From Flavicella sp964230805 (GTDB lineage Bacteria; Bacteroidota; Bacteroidia; Flavobacteriales; Flavobacteriaceae), in the NCBI GenBank assembly GCA_964230805.1, contig CAXRIA010000009.1:8889-72888 (forward strand): 64,000 bases of DNA, read 5' to 3'. Positions 1 through 9,428 of this stretch are shown here, piece after piece (within the stretch, counting starts at the first letter, position 1; each line of letters opens with the position of its first letter). Below the pieces are notes generated by a model. That model ran no database searches. It was not told the origin of the DNA and was given only the letters and a program-made list of their open reading frames with translations. Both the position numbers and the translations under genes were made by a program.

Positions 1-14
1 GGCAAATAGGTGCT

Positions 15-1520
15 TTAATTTTTTTTCCAGAAATAAGGGGTAAAAAGAATCAAAACGGTAAACAATTCCAACCGTCCAATAAGCATTAAGAAAGAGCAAA
101 ACAGTTTCGCAACGTCGGACAGAGCGGCATAATTATTTACAGGTCCCAGGCTTCCCAACGCTGGTCCAACGTTTCCTAATGAAGATGCTGCAGCGCCTAT
201 GGCAGAAGAGAAATCAAGTCCCATAAAACTCAACGCGATCGCACTGGTAATAAAAATGAGCATGTACAAAACAAAGAAAGACAGGATATTGAAAACAATA
301 ATTCTTGAGATTCCTTTTCCATCATAACGAACCGGGATAATGGCATTGGGATGCAAGAGCTTTTTGAACTCTAAAATACTGTTTTTGATCATAATGATAT
401 GACGTACAATTTTGACACCTCCACTCGTTGATCCAGCAGATCCGCCAATTAAAAAGAGTGAAAATACAAGCATGGTTGCCAACGAATTCCAAAGGGTGTA
501 ATCTGCGGAAACAAATCCAGTAGTGGTCAGAATAGCGACTACCTGAAAGCCGGCATGTCTAAAAGCGCTTTCAAAACTTCCCCAAGGCATTGGATGGTGA
601 ATGCTCGTTTGCAAATTTGGATCCTGAAAAAATTGGATAATAATGGTAAGCAGGATTGTAAACCCTAGGGTTCCGAAGAAATAATATTTGAATTCTTCGT
701 TTTGAAATATTTTTTGGATTTTGCCTTTCAGGGCAAAATAAGTCAATACGAAATTGGTTCCTGCTACGAACATAAAAGCAATGACAATGTATTGTATAAC
801 AGGCATGTGATTCCAATGAGCAAGACTTGTATTTTTGGTAGAAAACCCACCAGTGCTCATGGTCGCCATGGCATGATTGATGGCATCAAACCAGGTCATT
901 CCGGCAATTTTTAAAAGCAGAAATTCTGTGAGCGTCAAAGAGATGTATATGAGCCAAAGCCGTTTCGCTGTTTGTGTGATTCTCGGATGCATTTTATCTG
1001 CAGAAGGGCCTGGTGCTTCGGCAAGAAACAATTGCATTCCACCAATTCCTAACAATGGTAAAATAGCCACGGTGAGTACAATAATTCCCATACCGCCAAT
1101 CCAATGTGTGGCACTGCGCCAAAAGAGAATGCCTTTTGGAAGGATTTCTATGTCGTTGACGATGGAAGCACCTGTGGTTGAATAGCCAGAAATAGTCTCA
1201 AAAATGGCATCTACAAAATTGGGAATGGTACCGGTAAAAAGATAGGGAAGGGCTCCAGTGAATGTAAGTACAAGCCAACCCAATGTTACAATGATATATC
1301 CCTCTCTTTTTTGAAGATTTTTAGGCGCTTTTCTATTAAAAAACCACAAAAGAAATCCAAAAACAATGGTCAGTGTACCGGCTAGTAAAATTCCCGTAGC
1401 TTCTTTTTCATTGTGATACAAGCTGAAAGGTACGGAAAGCAGCATAAAGATACCATTGAGCCCTGCGGTAAGTCCCAAAAAGCTCAAGACCATTTTAAAA
1501 TTCAAATCTTTTGGTTTCAT
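15..1520 (-). CDS. trkH: TrkH-type potassium uptake permease
   Basis: Membrane subunit of the Trk/Ktr potassium uptake system (501 aa, usual for TrkH). It is strongly hydrophobic, with the repeated membrane-pore-membrane layout of the SKT superfamily. Four filter-like segments are visible: STTGAS, STGGFST, TTTGFVS and LGNVGPALG, each with the glycine that lines the ion path. It starts 15 bases after trkA ends, so the two form one minus-strand operon with trkA first. K+ selectivity is known for the family, not shown here. The stop lies only 14 bases from the window edge, so further operon members cannot be excluded. Confidence 0.95.
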   Translation of the reverse strand: MKPKDLNFKMVLSFLGLTAGLNGIFMLLSVPFSLYHNEKEATGILLAGTLTIVFGFLLWFFNRKAPKNLQKREGYIIVTLGWLVLTFTGALPYLFTGTIPNFVDAIFETISGYSTTGASIVNDIEILPKGILFWRSATHWIGGMGIIVLTVAILPLLGIGGMQLFLAEAPGPSADKMHPRITQTAKRLWLIYISLTLTEFLLLKIAGMTWFDAINHAMATMSTGGFSTKNTSLAHWNHMPVIQYIVIAFMFVAGTNFVLTYFALKGKIQKIFQNEEFKYYFFGTLGFTILLTIIIQFFQDPNLQTSIHHPMPWGSFESAFRHAGFQVVAILTTTGFVSADYTLWNSLATMLVFSLFLIGGSAGSTSGGVKIVRHIIMIKNSILEFKKLLHPNAIIPVRYDGKGISRIIVFNILSFFVLYMLIFITSAIALSFMGLDFSSAIGAAASSLGNVGPALGSLGPVNNYAALSDVAKLFCSFLMLIGRLELFTVLILFTPYFWKKN

Positions 1521-1535
1521 AAGGTATGCCGCTTG

Positions 1536-2885
1536 TTAGTTGTTGAAAAGTTTCTCTACTTCTCCAATGGCTTCTGGCAAACAGAAAACAATTACGCGAT
1601 CCCCCTTTTCTATTTGATAGTCCCCAAAAGTCATGGTGGCCAACCCTTTTCGAACAACCCCGCCAATAACCGCTTTGTTTGATAGGTTCAAGTCTTTGAT
1701 AGGAACTTTTGTTGCTTTTGCATTTCTTCTCACGAAAAATTCCAATACTTCGGCGTCTACATTGTGCAAATTCGCCAAAGCCAAAACTTTTCCTTTTCGC
1801 ACATGTTTAAAGATCGCGCTGGCAGCTAATAATTTTTTGTTGATGAGTGTATCAATTCCAATCGTTTGAGAGATGTTGATATAATCCATGTTCTCTACCA
1901 AAGCAATGGTTTTTTTTACGCCTTTTGATTTGGCCACCAAGCAAGACATAATGTTGGTTTCGGAATTTCCTGTTACGGCAACAAATGCATCCATGGTAGC
2001 AATAGATTCTTCTTCTAAAAGCTCTACATTTCTACCATCTCCCTCGACAATCAATGCATCGCAGAGATGATCCGCCAATTCAAAGGCTTTGTCTCTTTTC
2101 GTTTCGATTAGCTTGACGTTGAAGTTTTTGGAACAAAGAGATTGTGCTGCTTTTTGACCAATTTTACTACCGCCAAGTATCATGACCTCTTTGATGCCAA
2201 TTCTTTCTTTGCCAATAAGTTGGTAAATTTTATCTACCGAATCTGCCGTTACGGAAAAATATACTTGATCGTGGTGTTTGAATGTTGTGTCTCCTCTGGG
2301 AATGATCGTTTCTATGGTATTTTCTCTTTTCAGTGAAATGATGGTGAAATTGATGTCTGGAAAAAGATCTTTCGCTTCTTTCACAGTTTTGTTTACCAGA
2401 GGTGATTTGGAGGAAAGACGCGCTCCTAAAATATTGATTGCACCTTTTTCAAATTCTATTTTATCATTGAATACAGATTCATTTAAAAGCACCTCAATTT
2501 CTTTGGCAGCAAGGTATTCGGGTGAAATCATATAGTCAATACCCACTTCTGCAAAATTGATTTCTTTGGTGGTTAAAAATTCGGTATTCGAAATTCTTGC
2601 AATGGTCTTTTTTACGCCTAATTTTTTACTCAATGCTGCAACGGTTAGGTTGGTGTTTTGAGATTCTGTAACTGCCAAGAGTAAATCGGCTTGTTCTATT
2701 CCAACGTCCTTGAGTGTCTTTAAAGAAGTTGCATCTCCTTTCAGTGTAATGACATCCAAATGTTCGTCAATGTATTTTAATTTTTTCGAATTTGAATCAA
2801 CCACATAGGTGTCTTGTGATTCTTTGGAAAGTAATTTCGCTAAGTGGAAACCAACGTCTCCAGCACCAGCAATGACAATTTTCAT
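1536..2885 (-). CDS. trkA: TrkA, cytosolic regulator of the Trk potassium channel
   Basis: Nucleotide-binding regulatory subunit that gates TrkH. The 449-aa protein has the duplicated architecture of full-length TrkA: RCK-N with GAGDVG near residue 7 and an acidic end of the second beta strand (VVDS), an RCK-C domain to about residue 225, then a second RCK-N beginning ILGGSKIG and a second RCK-C at the C-terminus. The first Rossmann motif is canonical; the second (GGSKIG) is looser, as is common in TrkA. First gene of the trkA-trkH operon, divergent from radC. The ATG at 2885 begins directly at the Rossmann strand (MKIVIAGAGD), which supports the start. Confidence 0.95.
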   Translation of the reverse strand: MKIVIAGAGDVGFHLAKLLSKESQDTYVVDSNSKKLKYIDEHLDVITLKGDATSLKTLKDVGIEQADLLLAVTESQNTNLTVAALSKKLGVKKTIARISNTEFLTTKEINFAEVGIDYMISPEYLAAKEIEVLLNESVFNDKIEFEKGAINILGARLSSKSPLVNKTVKEAKDLFPDINFTIISLKRENTIETIIPRGDTTFKHHDQVYFSVTADSVDKIYQLIGKERIGIKEVMILGGSKIGQKAAQSLCSKNFNVKLIETKRDKAFELADHLCDALIVEGDGRNVELLEEESIATMDAFVAVTGNSETNIMSCLVAKSKGVKKTIALVENMDYINISQTIGIDTLINKKLLAASAIFKHVRKGKVLALANLHNVDAEVLEFFVRRNAKATKVPIKDLNLSNKAVIGGVVRKGLATMTFGDYQIEKGDRVIVFCLPEAIGEVEKLFNN

Positions 2886-2968
2886 TTGTATCAGGTTTAA
2901 CCGTTGTCAATTGTGAAATAAAAAAAGGTGCCACATTGCAACGTATCTGAATACAAATATATTACTCT

Positions 2969-2976
2969 TATCTTTG
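2969..2976 (+). promoter_or_regulatory. -7 promoter box before radC
   Basis: TATCTTTG fits the Bacteroidota -7 consensus TAnnTTTG and lies 17 bases before the radC ATG. No good TTTG -33 box is seen at the usual spacing, so this rests on the -7 match and the position in the trkA/radC divergent gap. Confidence 0.5.
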
Positions 2977-2993
2977 ATATAAAAATCACTGCT

Positions 2994-3692
2994 ATGATTC
3001 TTAAAAACCAATCGATTGCCATTAAAAATTGGGACGTTTCAGATCGTCCAAGAGAAAAAATGAAATTGCAGGGAGCTTCTGTGTTATCCAATGCCGAATT
3101 GATCGCCATTTTGATCGGTTCAGGAAACAAAAATGAAAGCGCGTTGGAATTGTCTAAAAAAATATTGTCACATTGTCAAAACCGGTTGTATGAATTGTCC
3201 CAGTTAACGATAGAGCAGCTGCAACAATTTGAGGGTATTGGCGCGGCCAAAGCCTGTTCAATTGTGACGGCTTTGGAATTGGGGAAACGTTTCATTTCAG
3301 AAGAAAGAACAAAGCGACAAAAAATTACTTGTAGTCGAGATGTTTTTGATTTGATGCATTCGCAATTGGGGATGTTGACGCACGAGGAGTTTTGGGTTCT
3401 TTATTTGAATAATTCGAATAAGATTTTAAATAAACATCAGCTGAGTAAGGGAGGTTTGGTCGGTACTTTGGTGGATGTTCGAGTGGTATTTAAAAAAGCC
3501 TTAGAGCATGCGGCTACTGGAATTGTGCTTTGTCATAACCATCCCTCTGGGAGTGTTGATCCGAGTGTTCAAGACAAGCAGATTACCCGAAAATTACAAC
3601 GGGCTAGTGAGACAATGGATATTAAAATTTTAGATCATGTGATAGTCACTGAAAAAGCGTATTTTAGCTTTGCAGATTCACAAATTCTATGA
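2994..3692 (+). CDS. radC: RadC/YeeS family JAB-domain protein
   Basis: RadC-family protein of 232 aa. The N-terminal part carries a helix-hairpin-helix-like segment (FEGIGAAKA, residues 79-87). The C-terminal MPN/JAB domain keeps the metal-site signature HNHPSG (His181, His183) followed by Asp194. The family's in vivo role is unsettled; the old DNA-repair name does not prove a function. The reading frame is open further upstream (from 2928), but the ATG at 2994 gives the typical MILKNQSIAIKNW start and follows a promoter-like box, so it was chosen. Stands alone, divergent from trkA. Confidence 0.9.
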   Translation: MILKNQSIAIKNWDVSDRPREKMKLQGASVLSNAELIAILIGSGNKNESALELSKKILSHCQNRLYELSQLTIEQLQQFEGIGAAKACSIVTALELGKRFISEERTKRQKITCSRDVFDLMHSQLGMLTHEEFWVLYLNNSNKILNKHQLSKGGLVGTLVDVRVVFKKALEHAATGIVLCHNHPSGSVDPSVQDKQITRKLQRASETMDIKILDHVIVTEKAYFSFADSQIL

Positions 3693-3798
3693 AGTTTTTC
3701 GCAACATGGTTTTGTGAAATGAACGGACTGTTACCCATGAGTTTGTTGAAATAAAAATTATTTTAACGGATTCCTGGAAAGTGAAATAATAAAAATCA

Positions 3799-5133
3799 AT
3801 GGTTTTAATATATACCCATAAGATAACGCCGCGACTTAGTTATATTTTCAAACATATATTTGTTCGGATTTTAAATGTTCCTGTTCGTTTTACGACCACA
3901 TTGGAAGAGTTTGTCGCCTACAATGGTTGCAAATTCACGTATTCGAAAGCACCTTTAGGAAAGGAATTTTTTATTCGGAGTCATGATTTGATATTTGAAC
4001 AAGGAATCAATGACATTGAAATTACGGTTCAAGAATGGGAGGAGGTTCCTTGTTTTTTTAACGCAGGAAAAAAATCTTCGATACCCTTTGATATTTTTGC
4101 GGCAAGTTTTTATCTGCTTTCGCGTTACGAAGAGTACTTGCCTCATGTACAAGATGCATGGGAACGTTTTCCTGCGGAGGAGAGTTTGGCTTTTAAGAAC
4201 AACTTTTTAGACAAGCCAGTGATTGATATATGGGCCTATAAATTGGCCGAAATTTTGAAAGCCCATTTCCCTGATTTTCATTTTGAGCCAACTCCCTATA
4301 ATTACATCAGTTTGTTTACGATAAACGAGGCTTTTTTATACAAGGCAAAAGGGGTTATTCGCAGCGTAGGAGGTTTTTTGGTAGATCTAGTTACCCTAAA
4401 ATTAGGTGCTTTTTGGGATCGATGCATGGTGTTATTGAAACTACAAAAAGATCCTTATGACGTGTATGATCGTATGGTGAGTCTTCAAAACAACTACAAG
4501 GTTTCTACGATGGTGTTTTTCTTGATAGGAAATTTCACAACCTATGACACAAATATTTCTTTGACGAAAAATAAATTTCGTTTGTTGATTAAGTCGCTAT
4601 CTGATTATGTTAAAGTTGGATTGAATGCTTCTTTTTTTACCATGAATAACACCGAGATGTTGAAAAAAGAACTCACAAAAATGGAGAACATTATTCATAT
4701 ACCAACAGTGCGAACTCGGCAGCATTATCTCCGGATAAATTTACCTGAGACCTATCAAAATTTAATTGATTTTGAGGTAGAGGAGGACTATTCTATGGGG
4801 TATCCTGATCAATTGGGTTTTCGGGCCAGTACCTGTACGCCGTTTTATTTTTACGATTTGGATTTTGAAATTCAAACGCCATTGAAAGTATTTTCTTTTT
4901 CTATTTCAGATCTTGTTTTAAGAGAGTCTTTGGAGCTTTCTGGAAAGCAAGCCTTTCAAAAATTAAAGGCGAGTTATGAAATGGTGGAAAAGGTGAACGG
5001 GACTTTTGTGACACTTTTTCATAACAAAATACTTTCGAATTACGGAGAGTGGCGAGGCTGGAAATATTTTTATGAGCAAGTATTGCAGTTGGCGAGTGTT
5101 CAAAAAGAATTGGAAAACAAAGGATCGAAATGA
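3799..5133 (+). CDS. Polysaccharide-deacetylase-like protein (DUF7033 type)
   Basis: A 444-aa protein resembling the Bacteroidota polysaccharide deacetylase family with an N-terminal DUF7033-like region (IPFDIFAASFYLLSRYEEYLP, within residues 90-115, is typical). The C-terminal half should be the NodB-like carbohydrate esterase fold. I do not see a clear NodB metal triad (D..H-x-H): the region FTINEAFLYKAKG lacks the usual Asp-Asp, so catalysis is uncertain. Its stop overlaps the start of the next gene by 4 bases (ATGA), giving translational coupling. Context with a FemAB-like protein, a flippase and a glycosyltransferase suggests cell-surface glycan work. Confidence 0.75.
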   Translation: MVLIYTHKITPRLSYIFKHIFVRILNVPVRFTTTLEEFVAYNGCKFTYSKAPLGKEFFIRSHDLIFEQGINDIEITVQEWEEVPCFFNAGKKSSIPFDIFAASFYLLSRYEEYLPHVQDAWERFPAEESLAFKNNFLDKPVIDIWAYKLAEILKAHFPDFHFEPTPYNYISLFTINEAFLYKAKGVIRSVGGFLVDLVTLKLGAFWDRCMVLLKLQKDPYDVYDRMVSLQNNYKVSTMVFFLIGNFTTYDTNISLTKNKFRLLIKSLSDYVKVGLNASFFTMNNTEMLKKELTKMENIIHIPTVRTRQHYLRINLPETYQNLIDFEVEEDYSMGYPDQLGFRASTCTPFYFYDLDFEIQTPLKVFSFSISDLVLRESLELSGKQAFQKLKASYEMVEKVNGTFVTLFHNKILSNYGEWRGWKYFYEQVLQLASVQKELENKGSK

Positions 5134-5990
5134 TTGTCTACTTGAAGAAAAAAGAGATCGATCTCGAAAAATACGACGCCTGTGTTGGCAAGGCTCACAA
5201 TTCTCGGATATACGCTTATTCATGGTATTTGGATTGCGTGGCCGATCACTGGGATGTGTTGGTCTTGGGTGATTATGAAGCAGTGATGCCTTTACCTTGG
5301 CGTTCTAAGTTTTTTATAAAATACATTTACCCTCCTTGTTGGACCCAGCAATTGGGGGTTTTTGGATCGGAATTTATTTCGGAAGAATTGATGCAAGATT
5401 TTATAAAAGCCATTCCAAACAAATTCAAAAAAGTAACCCTACAATACAATTCGAGAAATCCTATTTTGAAAGGGGCTTCGGTAAGACGCAACTATATTTT
5501 GAAGCTAGATCGAACCCTCTCAGAAATGCATAAGGGCTTTAACAAAAACAGAAAACGATTCCTTAAAAAAGAAAGTGAGGCATTGTTCGAAAAGAAGGTC
5601 TTGCCTGAAGAATTTTTGCGCTTTTACAAAATACATGGCCACAGCGCTGTATTTTCAAAAAATCATTGGAGAGCCTTGCAAAAATTATTGAATAGTGGGC
5701 AGCAGTGTGTTCATATATGGGGGATGAGAGAAAAGGGGATGTTGTCTGCTGCTATGGTTTGGGTAAAAGATGACAAAAGACTGACCTATTTACTTCCTTG
5801 TGTAACATCCAGCGCTAAAAAAAAGGGAATGCCATCCTTTTTAGTGTTTGAACTCATTCGAGCGCATGCAAATACCGATTTATGCCTTGATTTTGAGGGC
5901 TCCATGATTCCTGGGGTGGCTCGTTTTTACAAAAGTTTTGGCGCTCAGAAGGAGTTGTATTCTTTTTATCAAAGGAAACTATTTTTTTAA
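5130..5990 (+). CDS. FemAB/GNAT-like acyltransferase, hypothetical
   Basis: A 286-aa cytosolic protein whose C-terminal half resembles the FemAB/GNAT acyltransferase fold (FEGSMIPGVARFYKSFGA near residue 258 matches the family's closing motif). It probably transfers an acyl or aminoacyl group onto a cell-envelope precursor; donor and acceptor cannot be read from sequence. The start ATG overlaps the stop of the deacetylase-like gene (ATGA at 5130-5133), so they are very likely co-translated. Alternative reading: a general BioF2-like acetyltransferase. Moderate confidence in family, low in substrate. Confidence 0.65.
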   Translation: MIVYLKKKEIDLEKYDACVGKAHNSRIYAYSWYLDCVADHWDVLVLGDYEAVMPLPWRSKFFIKYIYPPCWTQQLGVFGSEFISEELMQDFIKAIPNKFKKVTLQYNSRNPILKGASVRRNYILKLDRTLSEMHKGFNKNRKRFLKKESEALFEKKVLPEEFLRFYKIHGHSAVFSKNHWRALQKLLNSGQQCVHIWGMREKGMLSAAMVWVKDDKRLTYLLPCVTSSAKKKGMPSFLVFELIRAHANTDLCLDFEGSMIPGVARFYKSFGAQKELYSFYQRKLFF

Positions 5991-6016
5991 GCTAAAAAAT
6001 AGACAGAAATCGGAAT

Positions 6017-7291
6017 TTATTTTGATGGAATTTCTAATTTATTTTTTTTTAGGAACGATGTATATAAAAAGAAAAAAGCAAATGTACTCGCCAGACTTGT
6101 AAACCACATGATACTGGCAGAGGTAATTGCTGCTCCTTTGATGCCGTATTTCGGAATCATGTAGAAATTGCCTAAACAGTTCAAGATAATTGCGATAATG
6201 CCTATCTGTAGATTGGTGTTTACTTTTCCGATTGAACACAACAAGTTTCCGAACAATCCCCTAAACACTAAAATAGAACAGGTACCGAGTATCAAAATAA
6301 AAAAGCTGGTATCGTATTGTGTAAAATCAGTGTCAAAAAAGGAGAGGATTTCTTTTGAAAAAAACCACGAAAATAATAAGACACATGCACTGATTGTTAA
6401 AAACAAAAACATGTAATTTTTTACGTAGTGGTAGGTGATTTTTTTGTCAAAAATGTTCTCAGTTAAATGTACGAAATCCGTGTTCATCACTGCTTGAGGT
6501 AAAATCAATAGACTCAATGGGATAATTGAAATAAATCGATAGGTCGTTACCGCTGCAGTATCAAGAATTAATGAACCGATGACTAAAATATCTATGGCAA
6601 TTAATAATTGAGAAACGACGCTCGTCAAGCTCGCAAAAAAACCGTATTTCCAAAACTCTAAAGTTATGATTTGAGGTTTTGGAATTTTCGAAAAGGTTGG
6701 CTTTAAGTTTTTTATAAAAATGATACTTGTGACGATTGCAGGAATTATGAGTGCTATTGTGTACCCTTTTTCCTCGAATAAAAAACTGAGAAGGCATACA
6801 GTAACAAAAAGAATGAGGTTGTAAACAACTTCTACTTTGGCAAAAGATTTATTGTCATGTAAGATTCTGTATTGAATTTTAATGACTTGAAAAATATAAT
6901 CAGGTATGATAAGAAATGCCAGAACAGCTACAAAAGAGTGGGAACTTTCAATCTGAAAAGGGATGAGTAAACTAAACAAAGAAACGCCTACAGCGATCAA
7001 TACGCTTAGGAGAATCCCTTTTCGAAGGACATAATTGAACAAGTGTGTTTTTTCGCTAGCATTGTTCAATAGAGGTGCGTATCGTATCAAACTGTGATAC
7101 AGACCAAGTCCAGAAAAGGGTAAAATGAATACAATGATATTGTAGGCAAACAAAACGACACCGAGTTTTTCATTAGAAATTAGTTGAAGTGCTATCCAAG
7201 ATGCCGAAAAAGATAAAATTCGAGAGAAAATTGTAGAAATTAAAACCTTATTTCCAGATCTTGCAATGAAATTTGATAGAAATGCTTTCAT
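6017..7291 (-). CDS. Wzx-type oligosaccharide flippase (MOP/MATE superfamily)
   Basis: A 424-aa integral membrane protein with about 12-14 hydrophobic segments and the pattern of polysaccharide biosynthesis/Wzx flippases (N-terminal SGNKVLISTIFSRILSF, later SKEILSFF and YGIKGAA motifs). Such proteins move lipid-linked sugars across the inner membrane. The frame is open to a TTG at 7300, but the ATG at 7291 (MKAFLSN) is preferred. It begins 12 bases after the glycosyltransferase stop, so the two form a minus-strand pair convergent with the acyltransferase gene. Family is clear, substrate unknown. Confidence 0.85.
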   Translation of the reverse strand: MKAFLSNFIARSGNKVLISTIFSRILSFSASWIALQLISNEKLGVVLFAYNIIVFILPFSGLGLYHSLIRYAPLLNNASEKTHLFNYVLRKGILLSVLIAVGVSLFSLLIPFQIESSHSFVAVLAFLIIPDYIFQVIKIQYRILHDNKSFAKVEVVYNLILFVTVCLLSFLFEEKGYTIALIIPAIVTSIIFIKNLKPTFSKIPKPQIITLEFWKYGFFASLTSVVSQLLIAIDILVIGSLILDTAAVTTYRFISIIPLSLLILPQAVMNTDFVHLTENIFDKKITYHYVKNYMFLFLTISACVLLFSWFFSKEILSFFDTDFTQYDTSFFILILGTCSILVFRGLFGNLLCSIGKVNTNLQIGIIAIILNCLGNFYMIPKYGIKGAAITSASIMWFTSLASTFAFFFLYTSFLKKNKLEIPSK

Positions 7292-7303
7292 AAATAACAA
7301 ATT

Positions 7304-8458
7304 TTAACAGTGAACTTTTGAATCACGTTGCAATGCTTTGTGGTACAACTGGCTAAATTGTTTACAAATCACTTCTTGACTAAAATGTTGTTCTACGTAA
7401 GAATGCATTTCACTTGGAGGTGCAAAAGTTTTTTCGTTCTTGTAAAAAGAAATGATTTCTGAAGCCAATTGTTCTTCTTCTTGAACAGAGATCAAGCTTC
7501 CAAAGTTTTTTGGAAAAAATTCTGAAATGCCACCCACGTTTGTGGATATCACTGGAGTTCCTGTTGAAAAAGATTCTAAAATAACGCAGGGTAAATTTTC
7601 TGTGTTACTGAAAAGAATAAATAAATCAGCATTTTTATAGTAGTCGGCTAATTTTTTTTGAGGAAGGTGATTTTTTAATTGAACACATTTTGAAAGCCCC
7701 AAGGAATCTACTTTTTTCTGATAAGAAAGGGCTTCCTCACCAATCATTACCATTTCTAATTTGGGGATTTTTTTTAGGATTCTAACTAGGGTGTTGAGAA
7801 TGCCAGAGATATTCTTGATGGGGTTGTTCATGTTGGACACATGTAAGATTTTGAAGTTCTTGCACAGGTCTTCCTTTTTCGGTGAAAAAATATCTGTTCT
7901 GGTCACGTTTGGAACAGGAAGGTAATTCCCTTTGAGTCCTAAACGTTGCATTGAGTCTGCTAAGTTTTTTGATACAGGACAGATGGCAAAAGCATGACGA
8001 GCAATGTGTTTGGAAATAAATTTTTCAAATTTTGACATATTTTGAGACCATGGAAAATGATAGCCAGACCAGTGCTCTGATGTGATGTAAGGAATGTTTT
8101 GAAACCATTTTAGATGCAAGGCACAAACCCCTAGTGGAAATAAAGTGTTCAAATGCACAACATCGATTTTGTTGAGTTTCTTAAAAATTTGGAAATAAGC
8201 TTTTAAAAAGAGAAAAACCTTATAAAGCGGATTCCAGGTTTTTTTGATGTATCCAATATAGTTGGTAAGACCATTTTCATTTCGGATTTTCAAATCAATA
8301 GCTTTTGTAATATTGTCGTCTGTGACAAGATGTAACACAGAAACTTTGTGTTTCAATGCAACTGCCTGCGCATGTCTTTGAATAAAGTCACCATTGGTAT
8401 GGTGCACCCGAGAAGGATACCAACTACATAAAAAAAGAATATGCAAGCCTTTATTCAA
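7304..8458 (-). CDS. GT4-family glycosyltransferase
   Basis: About 384 aa, GT-B fold. The N-terminus opens HILFLCSWYPS; the C-terminal nucleotide-sugar site shows the GT4 pattern NLPCVILESFSTGTPVIS, with the two glutamates around the E-x7-E motif replaced on one side by N/V (family tolerant), then TNVGGISEF. It probably adds a sugar to a surface glycan exported by the downstream flippase. No ATG is available at the 5' end: translation would start at TTG 8458, or at TTG 8446, which would give the family-typical MHILFLC. The exact start is uncertain. Confidence 0.88.
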   Translation of the reverse strand: MNKGLHILFLCSWYPSRVHHTNGDFIQRHAQAVALKHKVSVLHLVTDDNITKAIDLKIRNENGLTNYIGYIKKTWNPLYKVFLFLKAYFQIFKKLNKIDVVHLNTLFPLGVCALHLKWFQNIPYITSEHWSGYHFPWSQNMSKFEKFISKHIARHAFAICPVSKNLADSMQRLGLKGNYLPVPNVTRTDIFSPKKEDLCKNFKILHVSNMNNPIKNISGILNTLVRILKKIPKLEMVMIGEEALSYQKKVDSLGLSKCVQLKNHLPQKKLADYYKNADLFILFSNTENLPCVILESFSTGTPVISTNVGGISEFFPKNFGSLISVQEEEQLASEIISFYKNEKTFAPPSEMHSYVEQHFSQEVICKQFSQLYHKALQRDSKVHC

Positions 8459-8629
8459 AATGAAACATTGTTTGAAGCAAATATAAACACTTCTAGGACT
8501 TCCGGCATTTGATTTTTGGTTATATTCATTTTTTGAAAGGATGTTTCGCAGTTTTATTGCATCTAAGTATTAAGAAATTTTGTAAGATTTTATTAAAATG
8601 TCTTACTTTTAAATAAAAAAATAATCGGA

Positions 8630-9409
8630 ATGAAAAACATCGCAATTTTGCTCCTTCTTTTAACAAACACACTTGTTTTTTCACAGAAAAAACTGAACGC
8701 TTTTGCTTATGTGGTGGTTCCTGAACACTTTTCTTTTTTGGACGGACCAGATCAATATCAGTTGAATTCATTGACAAAATTTTTGCTCGAGAAGAAAGGG
8801 TTTGTTGTTTTTAGTGAATACGACCCAATACCAAAAAAAATAGCTGTTTTAGACTGTGGAGGGTTGTTTTTTAAATTGAAAAAAAAATCGAACTTGTTTC
8901 AAACCCGATTGCAATTTGAATTGGTCGACTGTCATCGAAAAAGAGTTTTCGAGAGTAGTATAGGAGTCAGTAGAGAAAAACAGTACCGAAAAGCATACCA
9001 AGAAAGTTTGCGAAAAGCTTTTGAAAGTTTGTCCAAGAAGTCTTCCAAGGTGGTTTCATTGGCAGAAGAATACACAGAAACAATTCCTTTGGATACAAAA
9101 TTAGAGAAACTTGAGCGAAAATCACAAGCGGTGTACATCAATTCGGAGGGGCTGCGCATTCAATTGCTAGAGAAAAAGGGTAGTTATTTAGGAAATCGTG
9201 TGCTGGATTCTACGGATAAGTGGGGGTCGGGAGCATTGATTTGCAGGCTTTTGAAAACGTCTTTACCCCATGTTTTCAAAGTTTCTTGGCACGGGTTTTC
9301 AGGAAAAGTTTTGCAAACAATTGGTTATTTTGACGACAAAGGCAATCTGAATATTGATTTTGAAACAGAGCAGGGGGTGTCGGTAATGGTATTCGAACCA
9401 ATGAACTAA
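8630..9409 (+). CDS. Secreted/periplasmic hypothetical protein
   Basis: A 259-aa protein not recognised beyond type. The first 18 residues (MKNIAILLLLLTNTLVFS) are a classic Sec signal peptide with a likely cut before QKKLN. The mature part has a Lys/Arg- and Ser-rich helical middle (residues 110-150) and no Cys pattern or repeat that names a family. It stands alone between the glycan cluster and rarA, transcribed away from the glycosyltransferase. Periplasmic or outer-membrane-associated location is inferred from the signal peptide only. Confidence 0.7.
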   Translation: MKNIAILLLLLTNTLVFSQKKLNAFAYVVVPEHFSFLDGPDQYQLNSLTKFLLEKKGFVVFSEYDPIPKKIAVLDCGGLFFKLKKKSNLFQTRLQFELVDCHRKRVFESSIGVSREKQYRKAYQESLRKAFESLSKKSSKVVSLAEEYTETIPLDTKLEKLERKSQAVYINSEGLRIQLLEKKGSYLGNRVLDSTDKWGSGALICRLLKTSLPHVFKVSWHGFSGKVLQTIGYFDDKGNLNIDFETEQGVSVMVFEPMN

Positions 9410-9428
9410 AAAAGTCAATATTCTTTTT